Assembly: GCA_965601485.1 (NCBI GenBank)
Contig: OZ271846.1
Coordinates: forward strand, 1,240,001-1,304,000
Length of the DNA stretch: 64,000 nt
DNA from: Methylotenera_A aquatica
Lineage (GTDB): Bacteria; Pseudomonadota; Gammaproteobacteria; Burkholderiales; Methylophilaceae
Direction: 5' to 3'
Part shown: positions 9,422 through 18,494 of the stretch, piece by piece
Numbering within the stretch: position 1 is the first letter of the stretch
Layout: every line of letters starts with the position of its first letter
Position numbers and translations under genes: made by a program
Notes under the pieces: model-generated
Told to the model about the DNA's origin: nothing
Database searches by the model: none
What the model saw: the letters and a program-made list of their open reading frames with translations, nothing else

Positions 9422-9973
9422 TTATATATCGCCACGGCTAGCGGCCGCCATCAATTTAATTAGGGAATCCTCTAACTCTTGTGCGGATTTTTGTGCGCGA
9501 GGCGTAGGTTTATCAATGCTTTTAAGGTCAAATGTAGGTCTATCTAATGCCAAAAATAGGCGCATTTTTTTATTGGTGTCTGGCTTTTCATACAAAGCAA
9601 TTCGGCAAGGCGCAAACACTAAAAATTCGGGATGATCTAGCATGATTTCAGTGCCTTGGCTCAGATTACAAAAACTATGCACTTCTTTAACACCTTGCGG
9701 ATCAATGCCGCGTAACTTAATGTGCTCGCCAATAGGAAAATTAGCTGGGTTTACAAAATTCATGCCTTCCGATACAGACTTTAAGCTATCAATCACATCA
9801 TGATAGCTCACACCGTCTTTTACTGGCAACTCATATATAGCGCTGTTAAGATTAATGGGCGGTAACCCGTTTGGCATGATTTTAGTTTCAGGCGCACTGG
9901 CAATTTTAGTTGTGGCACACGCACTTAATAAAGCCAGCGTAACAAAACAAAATACATATTTAAGCAACATCAA
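9422..9973 (-). CDS. DUF302 family lipoprotein
   Basis: This 183-residue protein has a lipoprotein signal peptide ending in the lipobox LLSACA (Cys at about residue 19). A DUF302-type domain follows (YELPVKDGVSYHDVIDSLKS, then LVFAPCRIALYEKP), in which the FAPCRIALYE segment is typical. The ending SAQELEDSLIKLMAAASRG is helical. DUF302 proteins are periplasmic, and some bind or are induced together with redox or sulfur functions; no reaction is established. It lies 36 bp downstream of cysB on the same strand and may be cotranscribed. Confidence 0.8.
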   Translation of the reverse strand: MMLLKYVFCFVTLALLSACATTKIASAPETKIMPNGLPPINLNSAIYELPVKDGVSYHDVIDSLKSVSEGMNFVNPANFPIGEHIKLRGIDPQGVKEVHSFCNLSQGTEIMLDHPEFLVFAPCRIALYEKPDTNKKMRLFLALDRPTFDLKSIDKPTPRAQKSAQELEDSLIKLMAAASRGDI

Positions 9974-10009
9974 TTTACTCCAAATTTATTTTGCCCGTAT
10001 TACCAACTT

Positions 10010-10942
10010 TTAAGCATTGCGAAATGCTTTTAAGGCTTCATCTACCGATCTGCGATCAAATCTAGGAATTAATAACTCGATAAAGCCATAAATATAATTT
10101 CGCAAAAACGCGTCTTTGCGCACACCTAAATAGGTGGTGCTCGCTGGAAATAAGTGACTACAATCTAGACGAACCAAATCTTTATCGCGCTCTTCATCGT
10201 AAGCCATATTGGCAATTAAACCAACACCTAAATCCAAGCCCACGTAGGTTTTAATCACATCCGCATCAATCGCACTTAATACAATATTTGGCATAACGCC
10301 CGCATCATGAAATACTTTTGAAACAGTAGTACTCCCCGTATAAGCAAAGTCGTAGGTAATTAACGGAAAGCTGGCGATTTTTGCCAAGGTAAGCGGTAGG
10401 GCATCAATCAAACGATGACCTTTTGGTACCACTATACAACGATTCCACTCATAGCAAGGCAGGCATAGCAATCGGTCATCCAGGCTGATTTTTTCAGTAG
10501 CTATGCCGATATCCGCCTCTCCACTCGCCACTTGCGCGGTTACTTGTGCAGGATCACCCTGATGAATATTCAGTTTAACATGTGGATAAGATGAAATAAA
10601 TTGCTTAACAACAGACGGTAATTTATAACGCGCTTGCGTGTGAGTGGTGGCGATAGTTAATGTGCCTGTTCCAACATTACTAAACTCGTCACCCACGCGT
10701 TTAATATTTTGCATTTCGAGCATTACGGTGGCGGCAAGCTTAACGATATGGCGACCTGGCTCTGTAATACCTGTTAATCGTTTACCGTTACGCTGAAAAA
10801 TTTGCAGATTTAATTCATCTTCGAGCATTTGAATTTGCTTGCTTACACCAGGCTGCGATGTATGCAATACCTCAGCTGCAGCTGAAATATTTAATCCTTG
10901 CCGGGCTACTTCATGTATGTATTTAAGTTGATGAAGCTTCAT
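10010..10942 (-). CDS. cysB: LysR-type regulator CysB
   Basis: This 310-residue protein begins MKLHQLKYIHEVARQGLNIS and has an N-terminal winged helix (SAAAEVLHTSQPGVSKQIQMLEDEL) that closely follows the CysB/Cbl type. The effector domain has TTHTQARYKLP and the YDFAYTGST segment, where the Thr-containing loops bind sulfate or N/O-acetylserine in CysB. It should activate assimilatory sulfate genes when sulfur is limiting. It is divergent from the TSUP permease and the cysI-cysN run, which supports that role. No other regulator is near the cys genes. Confidence 0.92.
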   Translation of the reverse strand: MKLHQLKYIHEVARQGLNISAAAEVLHTSQPGVSKQIQMLEDELNLQIFQRNGKRLTGITEPGRHIVKLAATVMLEMQNIKRVGDEFSNVGTGTLTIATTHTQARYKLPSVVKQFISSYPHVKLNIHQGDPAQVTAQVASGEADIGIATEKISLDDRLLCLPCYEWNRCIVVPKGHRLIDALPLTLAKIASFPLITYDFAYTGSTTVSKVFHDAGVMPNIVLSAIDADVIKTYVGLDLGVGLIANMAYDEERDKDLVRLDCSHLFPASTTYLGVRKDAFLRNYIYGFIELLIPRFDRRSVDEALKAFRNA

Positions 10943-11072
10943 TCATGCACCCCTTTGCGTAAAACACTCTATATAAGTAAATCATATACTAAAATAATAA
11001 AATGTTATTAAACAATTATATGAATAACTGCTATATTACGCGGCTTTATTATCATTTGAGTGTGCATTACAC
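10943..11072. promoter_or_regulatory. Divergent promoter region of cysB and the TSUP permease
   Basis: This 130-bp, strongly AT-rich spacer separates two divergent genes and must hold both promoters. A run around 10980-11030 (AATCATATACTAAAATAATA) offers several -10-like boxes. CysB sites are too degenerate to assign by eye, so a CysB operator here is an inference from gene order only. Confidence 0.5.
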
Positions 11073-11924
11073 GTGGATTTTATCTATTATATTTGTGCAG
11101 GGTTTGTAGTTGGATTACTAGTAGGACTAACTGGCGTAGGTGGCGGCTCGTTAATGACGCCAATATTACTAATATTCTTTAATGTTAAAGCAGCTGTCGC
11201 TGTTGGTACCGATTTACTTTATGCATCCATCACCAAAAGTGTAGGTATCTTTGCACACGGCAAACTAGGCAATATCGATTGGAAAATTGTACGATTATTA
11301 GCTTATGGTAGTATTCCCGCGTCACTTTTGACTTTGGTGTATTTAAAAGACTTAGATATTGCCTCTGATCACGCCGTCAGTAGCATTAAGTTTTGGCTGG
11401 GTATTGCCCTACTACTTACCTCTATATCCGTTTTATTTAGAAATCAATTAGCCGGCCTATCTAAAACAGAACATTGGATTAATCCAGAATACACACCCAC
11501 CCTAACGGTTATTTTAGGTATTATTTTAGGCTTTTTAGTCACGCTTACTTCGGTTGGAGCTGGCGCATTGGGTGTTACGGCGTTACTTATTTTGTATCCT
11601 AAAATATCAATCACCAAAATTGTAGGTACCGATGTGGCGCATGCTGTGCCATTAACATTAGTTGCAGGCTTAGGCCATGCCAGCTTAGGCACAGTCGATT
11701 ACAGCTTGCTGGGCACGCTACTAATTGGCTCAATTCCAGGCATCTGGATTGGGAGTCACTTAAGTGCAAAAGTGGCAGAACATTGGGTGCGCACATTGCT
11801 CGCATTGATATTAGTGTATGTAGGACAAAAACTGGCTTTCCCAGAATTCAACCAGCTGATTGGTATTTCTGTTTTACTGTTTATCGTGGCATTAAAAGAA
11901 TTAGGCTTAAAACGCACTAAATGA
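11073..11924 (+). CDS. TSUP (TauE/SafE) family permease, probable sulfur-compound transporter
   Basis: This 283-residue protein consists largely of membrane spans, with the TSUP repeat seen twice: VGLLVGLTGVGGGSLMTPIL near residue 12 and LGFLVTLTSVGAGALGVTALL near residue 150, each followed by a VGTD motif (VGTDLLYA, VGTDVAHA). It starts at GTG 11073, placing the first helix directly at the N terminus. TSUP proteins move sulfite, sulfoacetate, thiosulfate or sulfate. Standing between cysB and cysI, it is most simply a sulfate importer or sulfite exporter of the assimilation pathway; direction and substrate are inferred. Confidence 0.88.
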   Translation: MDFIYYICAGFVVGLLVGLTGVGGGSLMTPILLIFFNVKAAVAVGTDLLYASITKSVGIFAHGKLGNIDWKIVRLLAYGSIPASLLTLVYLKDLDIASDHAVSSIKFWLGIALLLTSISVLFRNQLAGLSKTEHWINPEYTPTLTVILGIILGFLVTLTSVGAGALGVTALLILYPKISITKIVGTDVAHAVPLTLVAGLGHASLGTVDYSLLGTLLIGSIPGIWIGSHLSAKVAEHWVRTLLALILVYVGQKLAFPEFNQLIGISVLLFIVALKELGLKRTK

Positions 11925-12016
11925 GAATGACTTTTTGAATTAACCTACTAATTAGATTAAAATAACTGGTTAAGTTTTTAGTAAGAAACTAAGCAAATAA
12001 CAGCGCAAACAAATTT

Positions 12017-13684
12017 ATGTATAAATACGACCAAATAGACCAACAAATAGTAAACGAACGTGTCGCTCAATATCGTGACCAAACACGTCGTTATTTGGCA
12101 GGCGAATTAAGCGAAGAAGAGTTTCGTCCATTGCGCTTGCAAAATGGCTTATATATTCAGCGCCACGCACCGATGTTCCGTATTGCGGTGCCTTACGGTA
12201 TGCTTTCCAGCAAACAATTGCATAAATTGGCCGACCTAGCCAACAAATACGACAAAGACTATGGCCATTTTTCAACGCGTCAGAACCTGCAACTTAACTG
12301 GCCAAAATTAGAAGACGTGCCAGAAATGTTGGCAGAACTGGCTACTGTTGAAATGCATGCGATTCAAACTTCTGGCAATTGCATTCGCAACATTACTACG
12401 GACCAATTTGCAGGCATCGCGCCCGATGAAGTGATTGACCCGCGTGCTATGGCGGAAATTATGCGTCAATGGAGTACATTCCATCCAGAGTTCGCATTAT
12501 TACCACGCAAATTTAAAATTGCTGTTTCTGGCACTAAACAAGACCGTGCCATTGTGCAAGCGCATGATATTGGTATGGAGTTTTACACGGATAGCGCTGG
12601 AAAATTGGCTATTAAGGTATGGGTGGGTGGCGGTTTAGGTCGCACACCGATTTTAGGTTCTGTGATACGTGAACATTTAGAGTGGCAACATGCCCTTACT
12701 TACTGCGAAGCCATTATTCGCGTTTACAACCTTCATGGTCGCCGCGATAACGCTTATAAAGCGCGCATTAAAATCTTGGTTAAAGCTTTAGGTATCGAAG
12801 AATTTAAAAACCAAGTTGAAGCCGAATGGGCACATATAAAAGATGCGCCAAACACGATTACAGAAGCCGAATTGGAACGCGTAGGCAAGCATTTTGAAGC
12901 CATGCCTTATGAAAATATAACGGCAAACGATGCGGGTTTTGATGCGTCAGTAGCTAGCAACCCTGCTTTTGCGGCTTGGGTAAAACGTTGCGTGCATGCT
13001 CACAAACAAACTGGCTACCGAGCTGTCACATTGTCATTAAAACCACATGGTAAAGCGCCTGGCGATGCAACATCGGCGCAAATGCATACCGTTGCCGATT
13101 TAGCAGCACAATACAGCTTTGGCGAATTACGTGTATCGCATGAACAAAACTTGATTTTAGCCGACGTTAAATTAAGCGATTTATTTGCCGTTTGGGAAAA
13201 AGCGCGCACAGCCGGTTTAGCGACGCCGAATATAGGTTTGCTAACTGATATTATTTGCTGCCCAGGTGGTGATTTCTGTAGCCTTGCTAATGCTAAAAGT
13301 ATTCCTATTGCAGAAGCGATTCAAATGCAATTTGATAACCTAGATTATCTGCATGACATTGGCGATATTGAGCTGAATATCTCTGGCTGCATGAACGCTT
13401 GTGGACATCACCATGTCGGTCATATTGGTATTTTAGGCGTGGATAAAGATGGCTCGGAATGGTACCAAGTATCTATTGGCGGCAAGCAAGGCAATGACGC
13501 CAGCATTGGCGCTGTGATTGGTCCTTCGTTTTCTGCAGAAGAAATGCCAGGTGTGGTGCAAAAACTCATTGATGTATATGTAAAAGAACGCACACCTGAA
13601 GAGCGCTTTATTGATACCGTGCGTCGTTTGGGCGTTACGCCCTTTAAAACCTATGTTTATGCAAAAGAAGTGGTTTCAGCATGA
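12017..13684 (+). CDS. cysI: Assimilatory sulfite reductase, siroheme/Fe4S4 subunit
   Basis: This 555-residue nitrite/sulfite reductase family protein carries the four ligands of the coupled siroheme-[4Fe-4S] centre at Cys415, Cys421, Cys458 and Cys462 (CPGGDFC and SGCMNACGHHH). The half-domain repeat is visible: FSTRQNLQLNWPKLED in the first half and LRVSHEQNLILADV in the second. It reduces sulfite to sulfide in the cytosol with six electrons. No CysJ flavoprotein is present in the window, so the donor may be ferredoxin, possibly the one at 17552. It overlaps the DUF934 gene by 4 bp (ATGA), indicating translational coupling. Confidence 0.95.
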   Translation: MYKYDQIDQQIVNERVAQYRDQTRRYLAGELSEEEFRPLRLQNGLYIQRHAPMFRIAVPYGMLSSKQLHKLADLANKYDKDYGHFSTRQNLQLNWPKLEDVPEMLAELATVEMHAIQTSGNCIRNITTDQFAGIAPDEVIDPRAMAEIMRQWSTFHPEFALLPRKFKIAVSGTKQDRAIVQAHDIGMEFYTDSAGKLAIKVWVGGGLGRTPILGSVIREHLEWQHALTYCEAIIRVYNLHGRRDNAYKARIKILVKALGIEEFKNQVEAEWAHIKDAPNTITEAELERVGKHFEAMPYENITANDAGFDASVASNPAFAAWVKRCVHAHKQTGYRAVTLSLKPHGKAPGDATSAQMHTVADLAAQYSFGELRVSHEQNLILADVKLSDLFAVWEKARTAGLATPNIGLLTDIICCPGGDFCSLANAKSIPIAEAIQMQFDNLDYLHDIGDIELNISGCMNACGHHHVGHIGILGVDKDGSEWYQVSIGGKQGNDASIGAVIGPSFSAEEMPGVVQKLIDVYVKERTPEERFIDTVRRLGVTPFKTYVYAKEVVSA

Positions 13685-14298
13685 GCAACTTAATCCAACT
13701 GAACAACAATACCGCTCAAATTGCAGAAAATGCCTGGGTAACCGCCCAGCTTCCCGCCAGCAATGTAGAGGAGCGCAAGCAAGCAGGTAAAGTAGTGTTA
13801 TTCAAATTAACAGGCGAAGAGACTATTACCGATACACAAATTGCAGATACTGTGATTCCTGCCTCTGGCAAAGTGATTGTGCCATTAAGCGTATTTATTG
13901 CCCGTAAAGAGTTGCTATTATCACGCATCACCAATGGTGAAATCGGCGTGTGGCTTGATACGCATGAGTTATTAGCAGATTTAGTGAGTTGTCAGCCTGA
14001 TTTAAATGCCCTGCCCATTATTGCTGTGCACCTAGAACGCTTTGCAGATGGTCGGATTTTTTCATTAAGCACTTTACTGCGTACCCGCTACGGTTTTAAA
14101 AATGAGCTACGCGCCATTGGTGACGTATTGCGCGATCAACTATTTTTCTTAAAACGTAGCGGTTTTAGCAGCTTTTTATTGCGAGCTGACCGATCAGCTA
14201 CTGAAGCACTTGCAAGCTTAAGTGATTTTACTGTCCCGTATCAAGGCGCAGTAGATGAGCCGCGACCAGTCTTTACGCGCTATAACAGGCCTATATAA
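13681..14298 (+). CDS. DUF934 protein associated with sulfite reduction
   Basis: This 205-residue protein has the DUF934 core: GKVIVPLSVFIARKELLL, GEIGVWLDTHELLADLV, LPIIAVHLERFADGRIFSLS, and a C-terminal FLLRADRSATEALASLSDFTVPYQG with YN near the end. The family nearly always follows the sulfite reductase gene in beta- and gammaproteobacteria and is annotated as a probable accessory factor for sulfite reduction; no biochemical activity is established. It overlaps cysI by 4 bp and abuts cysH with no spacer, so the three are clearly one operon. Confidence 0.9.
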   Translation: MSNLIQLNNNTAQIAENAWVTAQLPASNVEERKQAGKVVLFKLTGEETITDTQIADTVIPASGKVIVPLSVFIARKELLLSRITNGEIGVWLDTHELLADLVSCQPDLNALPIIAVHLERFADGRIFSLSTLLRTRYGFKNELRAIGDVLRDQLFFLKRSGFSSFLLRADRSATEALASLSDFTVPYQGAVDEPRPVFTRYNRPI

Positions 14299-15054
14299 AT
14301 GTCAGGTGAGGTTTCATTTTTAAAACCTTCGGCTGTTAACCCTGCTACATCGCCAGCATTAACCGATGACTTGCAAGCCAACGTACATGCAAAGACAGTC
14401 GAAGTGCTGTCTTTATTAAAAGCAGCTAGCAATGAATTAAGCCCTATTACTTTTGCCAATAGTTTTGGTGCAGAAGACATGGTGCTGTCGGATATCATTT
14501 TAAAAAATCAATTGCCTATAGAGATTTTTTCATTGGACACAGGCCGCTTACCAATAGAAACCTACGATTTAATTGCCAAAACTGAACAACATTATCAAGC
14601 CAAATTAAATGTGTTTTTTCCGCAAGCAAAAAGCGTTGAGTTTTATGTTAAAAAGCATGGCATTAACGCTTTTTATGAGTCCATAGAATTGCGTAAAAGC
14701 TGCTGCCATATCCGTAAGGTTGAGCCTTTGCAACGCGCATTAAGCGGCAAAAAAGCATGGATTACTGGCATGCGTGCTGCGCAAGCCACCACGCGCACTA
14801 GCCTACCTGTGCGCGAGTATGATGCTGGTAATAAACTAGAAAAATTCAACCCTTTAAGCGATTGGTCAGAATCAGAAGTATGGGCCTATATTCGTTTAAA
14901 AGATGTGCCATATAACGCATTACATGATCAGTTTTACCCAAGCATTGGTTGTGCACCTTGTACACGTGCGATTACCTTAGGTGAAGATGTGCGCGCAGGA
15001 CGCTGGTGGTGGGAAGACCCAATCAATAAAGAATGCGGCTTGCATGTTAAATAG
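14299..15054 (+). CDS. cysH: Adenylylsulfate (APS) reductase, CysH family
   Basis: This 251-residue PAPS/APS reductase family protein contains both cysteine pairs of the [4Fe-4S] APS reductase subgroup, CC at residues 135-136 (KSCCHIRKVEPL) and CxxC at 218-221 (GCAPCTRA). Cluster-free PAPS reductases lack these. It should therefore reduce APS directly to sulfite with thioredoxin, bypassing PAPS. No cysC (APS kinase) is in the window, in line with this. SFGAEDMVLSDII and FSLDTGRLPIETY are the nucleotide-binding parts. ATG 14299 starts immediately after the DUF934 stop. Confidence 0.93.
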   Translation: MSGEVSFLKPSAVNPATSPALTDDLQANVHAKTVEVLSLLKAASNELSPITFANSFGAEDMVLSDIILKNQLPIEIFSLDTGRLPIETYDLIAKTEQHYQAKLNVFFPQAKSVEFYVKKHGINAFYESIELRKSCCHIRKVEPLQRALSGKKAWITGMRAAQATTRTSLPVREYDAGNKLEKFNPLSDWSESEVWAYIRLKDVPYNALHDQFYPSIGCAPCTRAITLGEDVRAGRWWWEDPINKECGLHVK

Positions 15055-15104
15055 CAGCTTAAACCAAACAAACCACTTTAAATATAAATTTTAACTAATT
15101 GAAT

Positions 15105-16040
15105 ATGTTAACTAATAAACATCAACCACTATCCCATTTAGATTGGCTAGAAGCAGAGGCCATTCATATTTTGCGTGAAGTGGCAGGCCAATGCAGCAAC
15201 CCTGTTTTGCTATTTTCTGGCGGCAAAGATTCACTTTGCATTTTGCGCCTAGCTGAAAAAGCATTTCGTCCTGGCCGCTTTCCATTTCCGTTAATGCATA
15301 TAGATACGGGTCATAATTATCAAGAAGTGATTGACTTTAGAGACCAGCGTGCCGCCGAATTGGGTGAACGATTGATTGTACGCTCAGTTGAAGACTCCAT
15401 GAAACGCGGCACTGTGGTGTTAAAAACCCCAGATGAGCCACGTAATAAACATCAATCGGTAACGTTATTAGAAGCCATTGAAGAGTTCGGGTTTGATTGC
15501 TGTATTGGTGGCGCACGCCGTGATGAAGAAAAAGCTCGCGCTAAAGAACGTATCATGAGTTTCCGTGATGAGTTTGGTCAATGGGATCCAAAAAATCAAC
15601 GTCCTGAGCTTTGGAATCTGTATAACGCACGCAGCCATAAAGGTGAAAATATACGCGCCTTCCCTATTTCAAACTGGACGGAAATGGATGTTTGGCAATA
15701 TATAGAGCGTGAGAATTTAGGCTTACCTAGTATTTACTTTGCGCACAACCGCGACATCATTATTCGCAGCGGTGCCATGATGCCAGCCAACATCAAACTG
15801 GCGGATGGCGACGTGATTAACTTGCCTAAAGCCGGTGAAGAAGTCATCAATATGCAAGTACGCTTTAGAACCGTGGGCGACATTACCTGCACAGCGCCTG
15901 TGATTTCAGATGCGGATACCGTCAGTAAAATTGTGCTAGAAACCGCAACCACGACGATTACTGAGCGCGGCGCAACGCGTTTGGACGACCAAACAAGTGA
16001 CGCCAGCATGGAACAAAGAAAAAAAGAAGGCTATTTCTAA
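15105..16040 (+). CDS. cysD: Sulfate adenylyltransferase subunit 2
   Basis: This protein of about 311 residues has the PP-loop SGGKDSLCILRLAEKA that activates sulfate with ATP, plus HIDTGHNYQEVIDFRD, GGARRDEEKARAKER and the C-terminal TSDASMEQRKKEGYF that is nearly invariant in CysD. ATG 15105 is chosen; TTG 15099 in the same frame would add two residues and has no better ribosome site. CysD makes APS together with the CysN GTPase, encoded next. The 50-bp gap after cysH and the 157-bp gap before cysN are larger than the others in the operon. Confidence 0.95.
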   Translation: MLTNKHQPLSHLDWLEAEAIHILREVAGQCSNPVLLFSGGKDSLCILRLAEKAFRPGRFPFPLMHIDTGHNYQEVIDFRDQRAAELGERLIVRSVEDSMKRGTVVLKTPDEPRNKHQSVTLLEAIEEFGFDCCIGGARRDEEKARAKERIMSFRDEFGQWDPKNQRPELWNLYNARSHKGENIRAFPISNWTEMDVWQYIERENLGLPSIYFAHNRDIIIRSGAMMPANIKLADGDVINLPKAGEEVINMQVRFRTVGDITCTAPVISDADTVSKIVLETATTTITERGATRLDDQTSDASMEQRKKEGYF

Positions 16041-16043
16041 ATA

Positions 16044-16184
16044 ATGCAGCTAAATTGTTTTATTGAATATCCTGCTACGTTGCGCGGTGCTCACAATCGT
16101 CATATATTTTATGTTCAATCCGGTTGTAGTGCTTCTTGCGCCTTGCATTCATCTTCACAAAAACAATTTTTCAAGCATTTTTAA
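16044..16184 (+). CDS. Possible 46-residue cysteine-containing peptide between cysD and cysN
   Basis: ATG 16044 opens a 46-codon frame (MQLNCFIEYPATLRGAHNRH...) with a small cluster SGCSASC near residues 26-32, ending at 16184, 13 bp before cysN. The start lies only 3 bp after the cysD stop, as expected for reinitiation, but there is no clear ribosome binding site and no family is recognised. It could be a chance ORF in a leader for cysN. Confidence 0.25.
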   Translation: MQLNCFIEYPATLRGAHNRHIFYVQSGCSASCALHSSSQKQFFKHF

Positions 16185-16197
16185 TGATTGAGAAAAT

Positions 16198-17487
16198 ATG
16201 ACAACACAGCACAACAATTCAAACCATAACGATAGCCTATTGCGATTTATGACCTGCGGGTCTGTCGATGACGGCAAAAGTACGCTGATTGGTCGCCTGC
16301 TATTTGATACCAAAACCATTTTGGCCGATACGCTGACGCAAATTTCCAACACATCTAAAAAGCGTGGTATGGAAGCGGTTGATTTGTCTTTGCTAACCGA
16401 TGGCTTACAAGCGGAACGTGAGCAAGGTATTACCATTGACGTGGCCTATCGCTACTTCAGCACGGGTACACGTAAATATATCATCGCCGATGCGCCTGGT
16501 CATGAGCAATACACGCGCAATATGGTCACGGCGGCATCTACTGCCAACTTGGCGATTATTTTGATTGATGCGCGTCGTGGCGTGCTGACACAAACGCGCC
16601 GACACAGCTACTTAGCGCATCTGGTCGGCATTCAGCATATTGTGGTGGCTGTTAATAAAATGGATTTGGTGAATTACGATCAAGCGATTTACGACAAGAT
16701 TTGTGCTGATTATCAAACATTTGCCACCGAAATTGGCTTAGCTGGTGCGCGTGATATTCGCTTTATCCCTATGTCGGCCTTAAATGGCGATATGTTGGTG
16801 GATCGTTTGGATAATATGCCTTGGTATTCAGGCGAAACATTACTTGAAATGCTAGAAGCCGCGCCTGCTGCCGATGAAGAGCAAAATGCTGAATTCCGCT
16901 TCCCTGTGCAGTTTGTATGCAGGCCGCATGCAAGTGCCGATGCCGATTTGCACGATTTTAGAGGCTTTATGGGCCGTATAGAAAGTGGCGATATCGCAAT
17001 AGGTGATGCCGTGACCGTGTTGCCAAATGGCTTTCAATCAAAAGTAAAAGCGATTCGAGTTGGCGATACGCAATTACAAAGCGCTCAAACGGAACAAAGC
17101 GTAACCATATTGCTGGAAGATGAAATTGATACATCACGCGGCGATATGATTGTTAAGACTGGCAGTGCGATTCAGCCTGTTAAACAAATCGAGGCATTTG
17201 TGTGCTGGCTATCTGAAACGCCCATGTCTACCGCTAGAACCTATGTAATTCGTCACACTACACGCGAATCAAAAGCGAAGGTTGCCGCTATTTCGTACAA
17301 AGTAGATGTAAATACACTGGAACAACAAGCCACAACTGAACTCAAAATGAACGACATTGCGCGCATTAGCTTTAAACTGGCACAGCCCTTAATGGTGGAC
17401 AGCTATACGCAAAATCGTGCCATTGGTGCGTTTATTGTCATTGATGAGTCAACCAACAACACGGTTGGTGCAGGCATGATTGTATAA
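16198..17487 (+). CDS. cysN: Sulfate adenylyltransferase subunit 1 (GTPase)
   Basis: This 429-residue EF-Tu-like GTPase has G1 GSVDDGKST (residues 21-29), G3 DAPGHEQYTRNM and G4 NKMDLV, followed by two beta-barrel domains. The length is that of stand-alone CysN; a fused CysC kinase would give more than 600 residues. GTP hydrolysis drives sulfate adenylation by CysD. It closes the visible cys run, with fdxA starting 64 bp further on. Confidence 0.96.
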   Translation: MTTQHNNSNHNDSLLRFMTCGSVDDGKSTLIGRLLFDTKTILADTLTQISNTSKKRGMEAVDLSLLTDGLQAEREQGITIDVAYRYFSTGTRKYIIADAPGHEQYTRNMVTAASTANLAIILIDARRGVLTQTRRHSYLAHLVGIQHIVVAVNKMDLVNYDQAIYDKICADYQTFATEIGLAGARDIRFIPMSALNGDMLVDRLDNMPWYSGETLLEMLEAAPAADEEQNAEFRFPVQFVCRPHASADADLHDFRGFMGRIESGDIAIGDAVTVLPNGFQSKVKAIRVGDTQLQSAQTEQSVTILLEDEIDTSRGDMIVKTGSAIQPVKQIEAFVCWLSETPMSTARTYVIRHTTRESKAKVAAISYKVDVNTLEQQATTELKMNDIARISFKLAQPLMVDSYTQNRAIGAFIVIDESTNNTVGAGMIV

Positions 17488-17551
17488 ATTTAAAAAACGA
17501 TTAAAATTAAACAAATTAAATTATAAATAGAAGTAACCCCAAGGAATAAAT

Positions 17552-17875
17552 ATGACGTATGTAGTCACCGAAAACTGTATTCAATGTAAATTTACCGATT
17601 GCGTAGATGTATGCCCAGTAGATTGTTTTGTAGAAGGCCCTAATTTTTTAGCGATTAATCCAGATGAGTGTATTGATTGTACGCTATGCGTTGCTGAGTG
17701 CCCTGCTGAAGCGATTTTTGCGGAAGATGATGTCCCAGCAGACCAGCAGGAATATATTGCCTTAAACGCGCGTTTAGCACAGATATGGCCTGTCATCACA
17801 TCACGGAAACAAGCACTAGAAGATGCTGAAGCCATGAACGGCGTAGCTGGCAAGCGCGAACTTTTAATAGAATAG
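17552..17875 (+). CDS. fdxA: 7Fe ferredoxin FdxA
   Basis: This 107-residue protein starts MTYVVTENCIQCKFTDCVDVCP, giving the 3Fe-4S plus 4Fe-4S pattern. The second cysteine set is ECIDCTLCVAECP, followed by the long C-terminal extension of the proteobacterial FdxA group (residues 60-107, containing LNARLAQIWPVIT). A good ribosome site, AAGGAA, lies 8 bp before ATG. FdxA is a cytosolic low-potential electron carrier. Its position directly after the cys operon, with no cysJ visible, makes it a candidate electron source for CysI, though ferredoxins serve many enzymes. Confidence 0.93.
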   Translation: MTYVVTENCIQCKFTDCVDVCPVDCFVEGPNFLAINPDECIDCTLCVAECPAEAIFAEDDVPADQQEYIALNARLAQIWPVITSRKQALEDAEAMNGVAGKRELLIE

Positions 17876-17889
17876 CTTCAAGTGCAATG

Positions 17890-17920
17890 AAAAGGGATGC
17901 GTAAGCATCCCTTTTTTGTT
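17890..17920 (+). terminator. Rho-independent terminator after fdxA
   Basis: AAAGGGATGC, the loop GTAA and GCATCCCTTT are followed by T6. The strong stem and U-run lie 15 bp after the fdxA stop and end the cys-fdxA run. Confidence 0.9.
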
Positions 17921-17947
17921 TAAAGTAATCTTTACAAATTAAATTAT

Positions 17948-18463
17948 ATGCAAACGCCACTACCATTTTTGCAACATTACTCGCCTGCCTTGCAAGATCG
18001 AGTGCGACAGTTGCAAGTGCAAGGAAAACTGGGTGACTATATAGTTGAACGTTACGCACAGCAACATCTGATACAGACTGATAAAGCGCTTTATGCTTAT
18101 TGCAATGAAATTAAACAAAAATTTCTACGAAACGCGCCAATGCTTGATAAAGCGCATTTTGATAATCGGCTAAGTGTTGAACACCATGCATTAGGATTAA
18201 ACACCGCCATATCGCGTGTTCAGGGTGGCAAATTAAAAGCGAAAAAAGAAATCAAAATATCATCTTTTTTTAAATCCGCCCCTGTCGACTTTTTGCGTAT
18301 GATTGTAGTACATGAACTAGCCCATTTAAAAGAACGCCATCATGACAAGGCGTTTTATCAACTTTGCCAGCATATGGAATCTGATTACCATCAGCTAGAA
18401 TTTGATTGTCGTGTTTACTTACTTTGGAAAAACCAAGCAACAGATAAAACAATTTTGCTATAA
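17948..18463 (+). CDS. YgjP-like M48 family metal-dependent hydrolase (DUF45)
   Basis: This 171-residue protein has a zinc-metallopeptidase motif HELAH at residues 122-126 with ERHHDKAFYQLC downstream, the typical HExxH...H arrangement of the DUF45/YgjP family. The upstream part HFDNRLSVEHHALGLNTAISRVQGGKLKA is the strand-rich region seen in this family. It lacks a signal peptide, so it is cytosolic. Substrates of YgjP proteins are not established. It has its own start after the fdxA terminator. Confidence 0.8.
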   Translation: MQTPLPFLQHYSPALQDRVRQLQVQGKLGDYIVERYAQQHLIQTDKALYAYCNEIKQKFLRNAPMLDKAHFDNRLSVEHHALGLNTAISRVQGGKLKAKKEIKISSFFKSAPVDFLRMIVVHELAHLKERHHDKAFYQLCQHMESDYHQLEFDCRVYLLWKNQATDKTILL

Positions 18464-18494
18464 GCACTGGCGCCATCATTTCATAGCTTAAGAC

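Noticed and set aside
17581..17853. 90-codon antisense ORF within fdxA
   Set aside because: It is a mirror of the ferredoxin reading frame, with no start signal or family; the plus-strand gene is certain.
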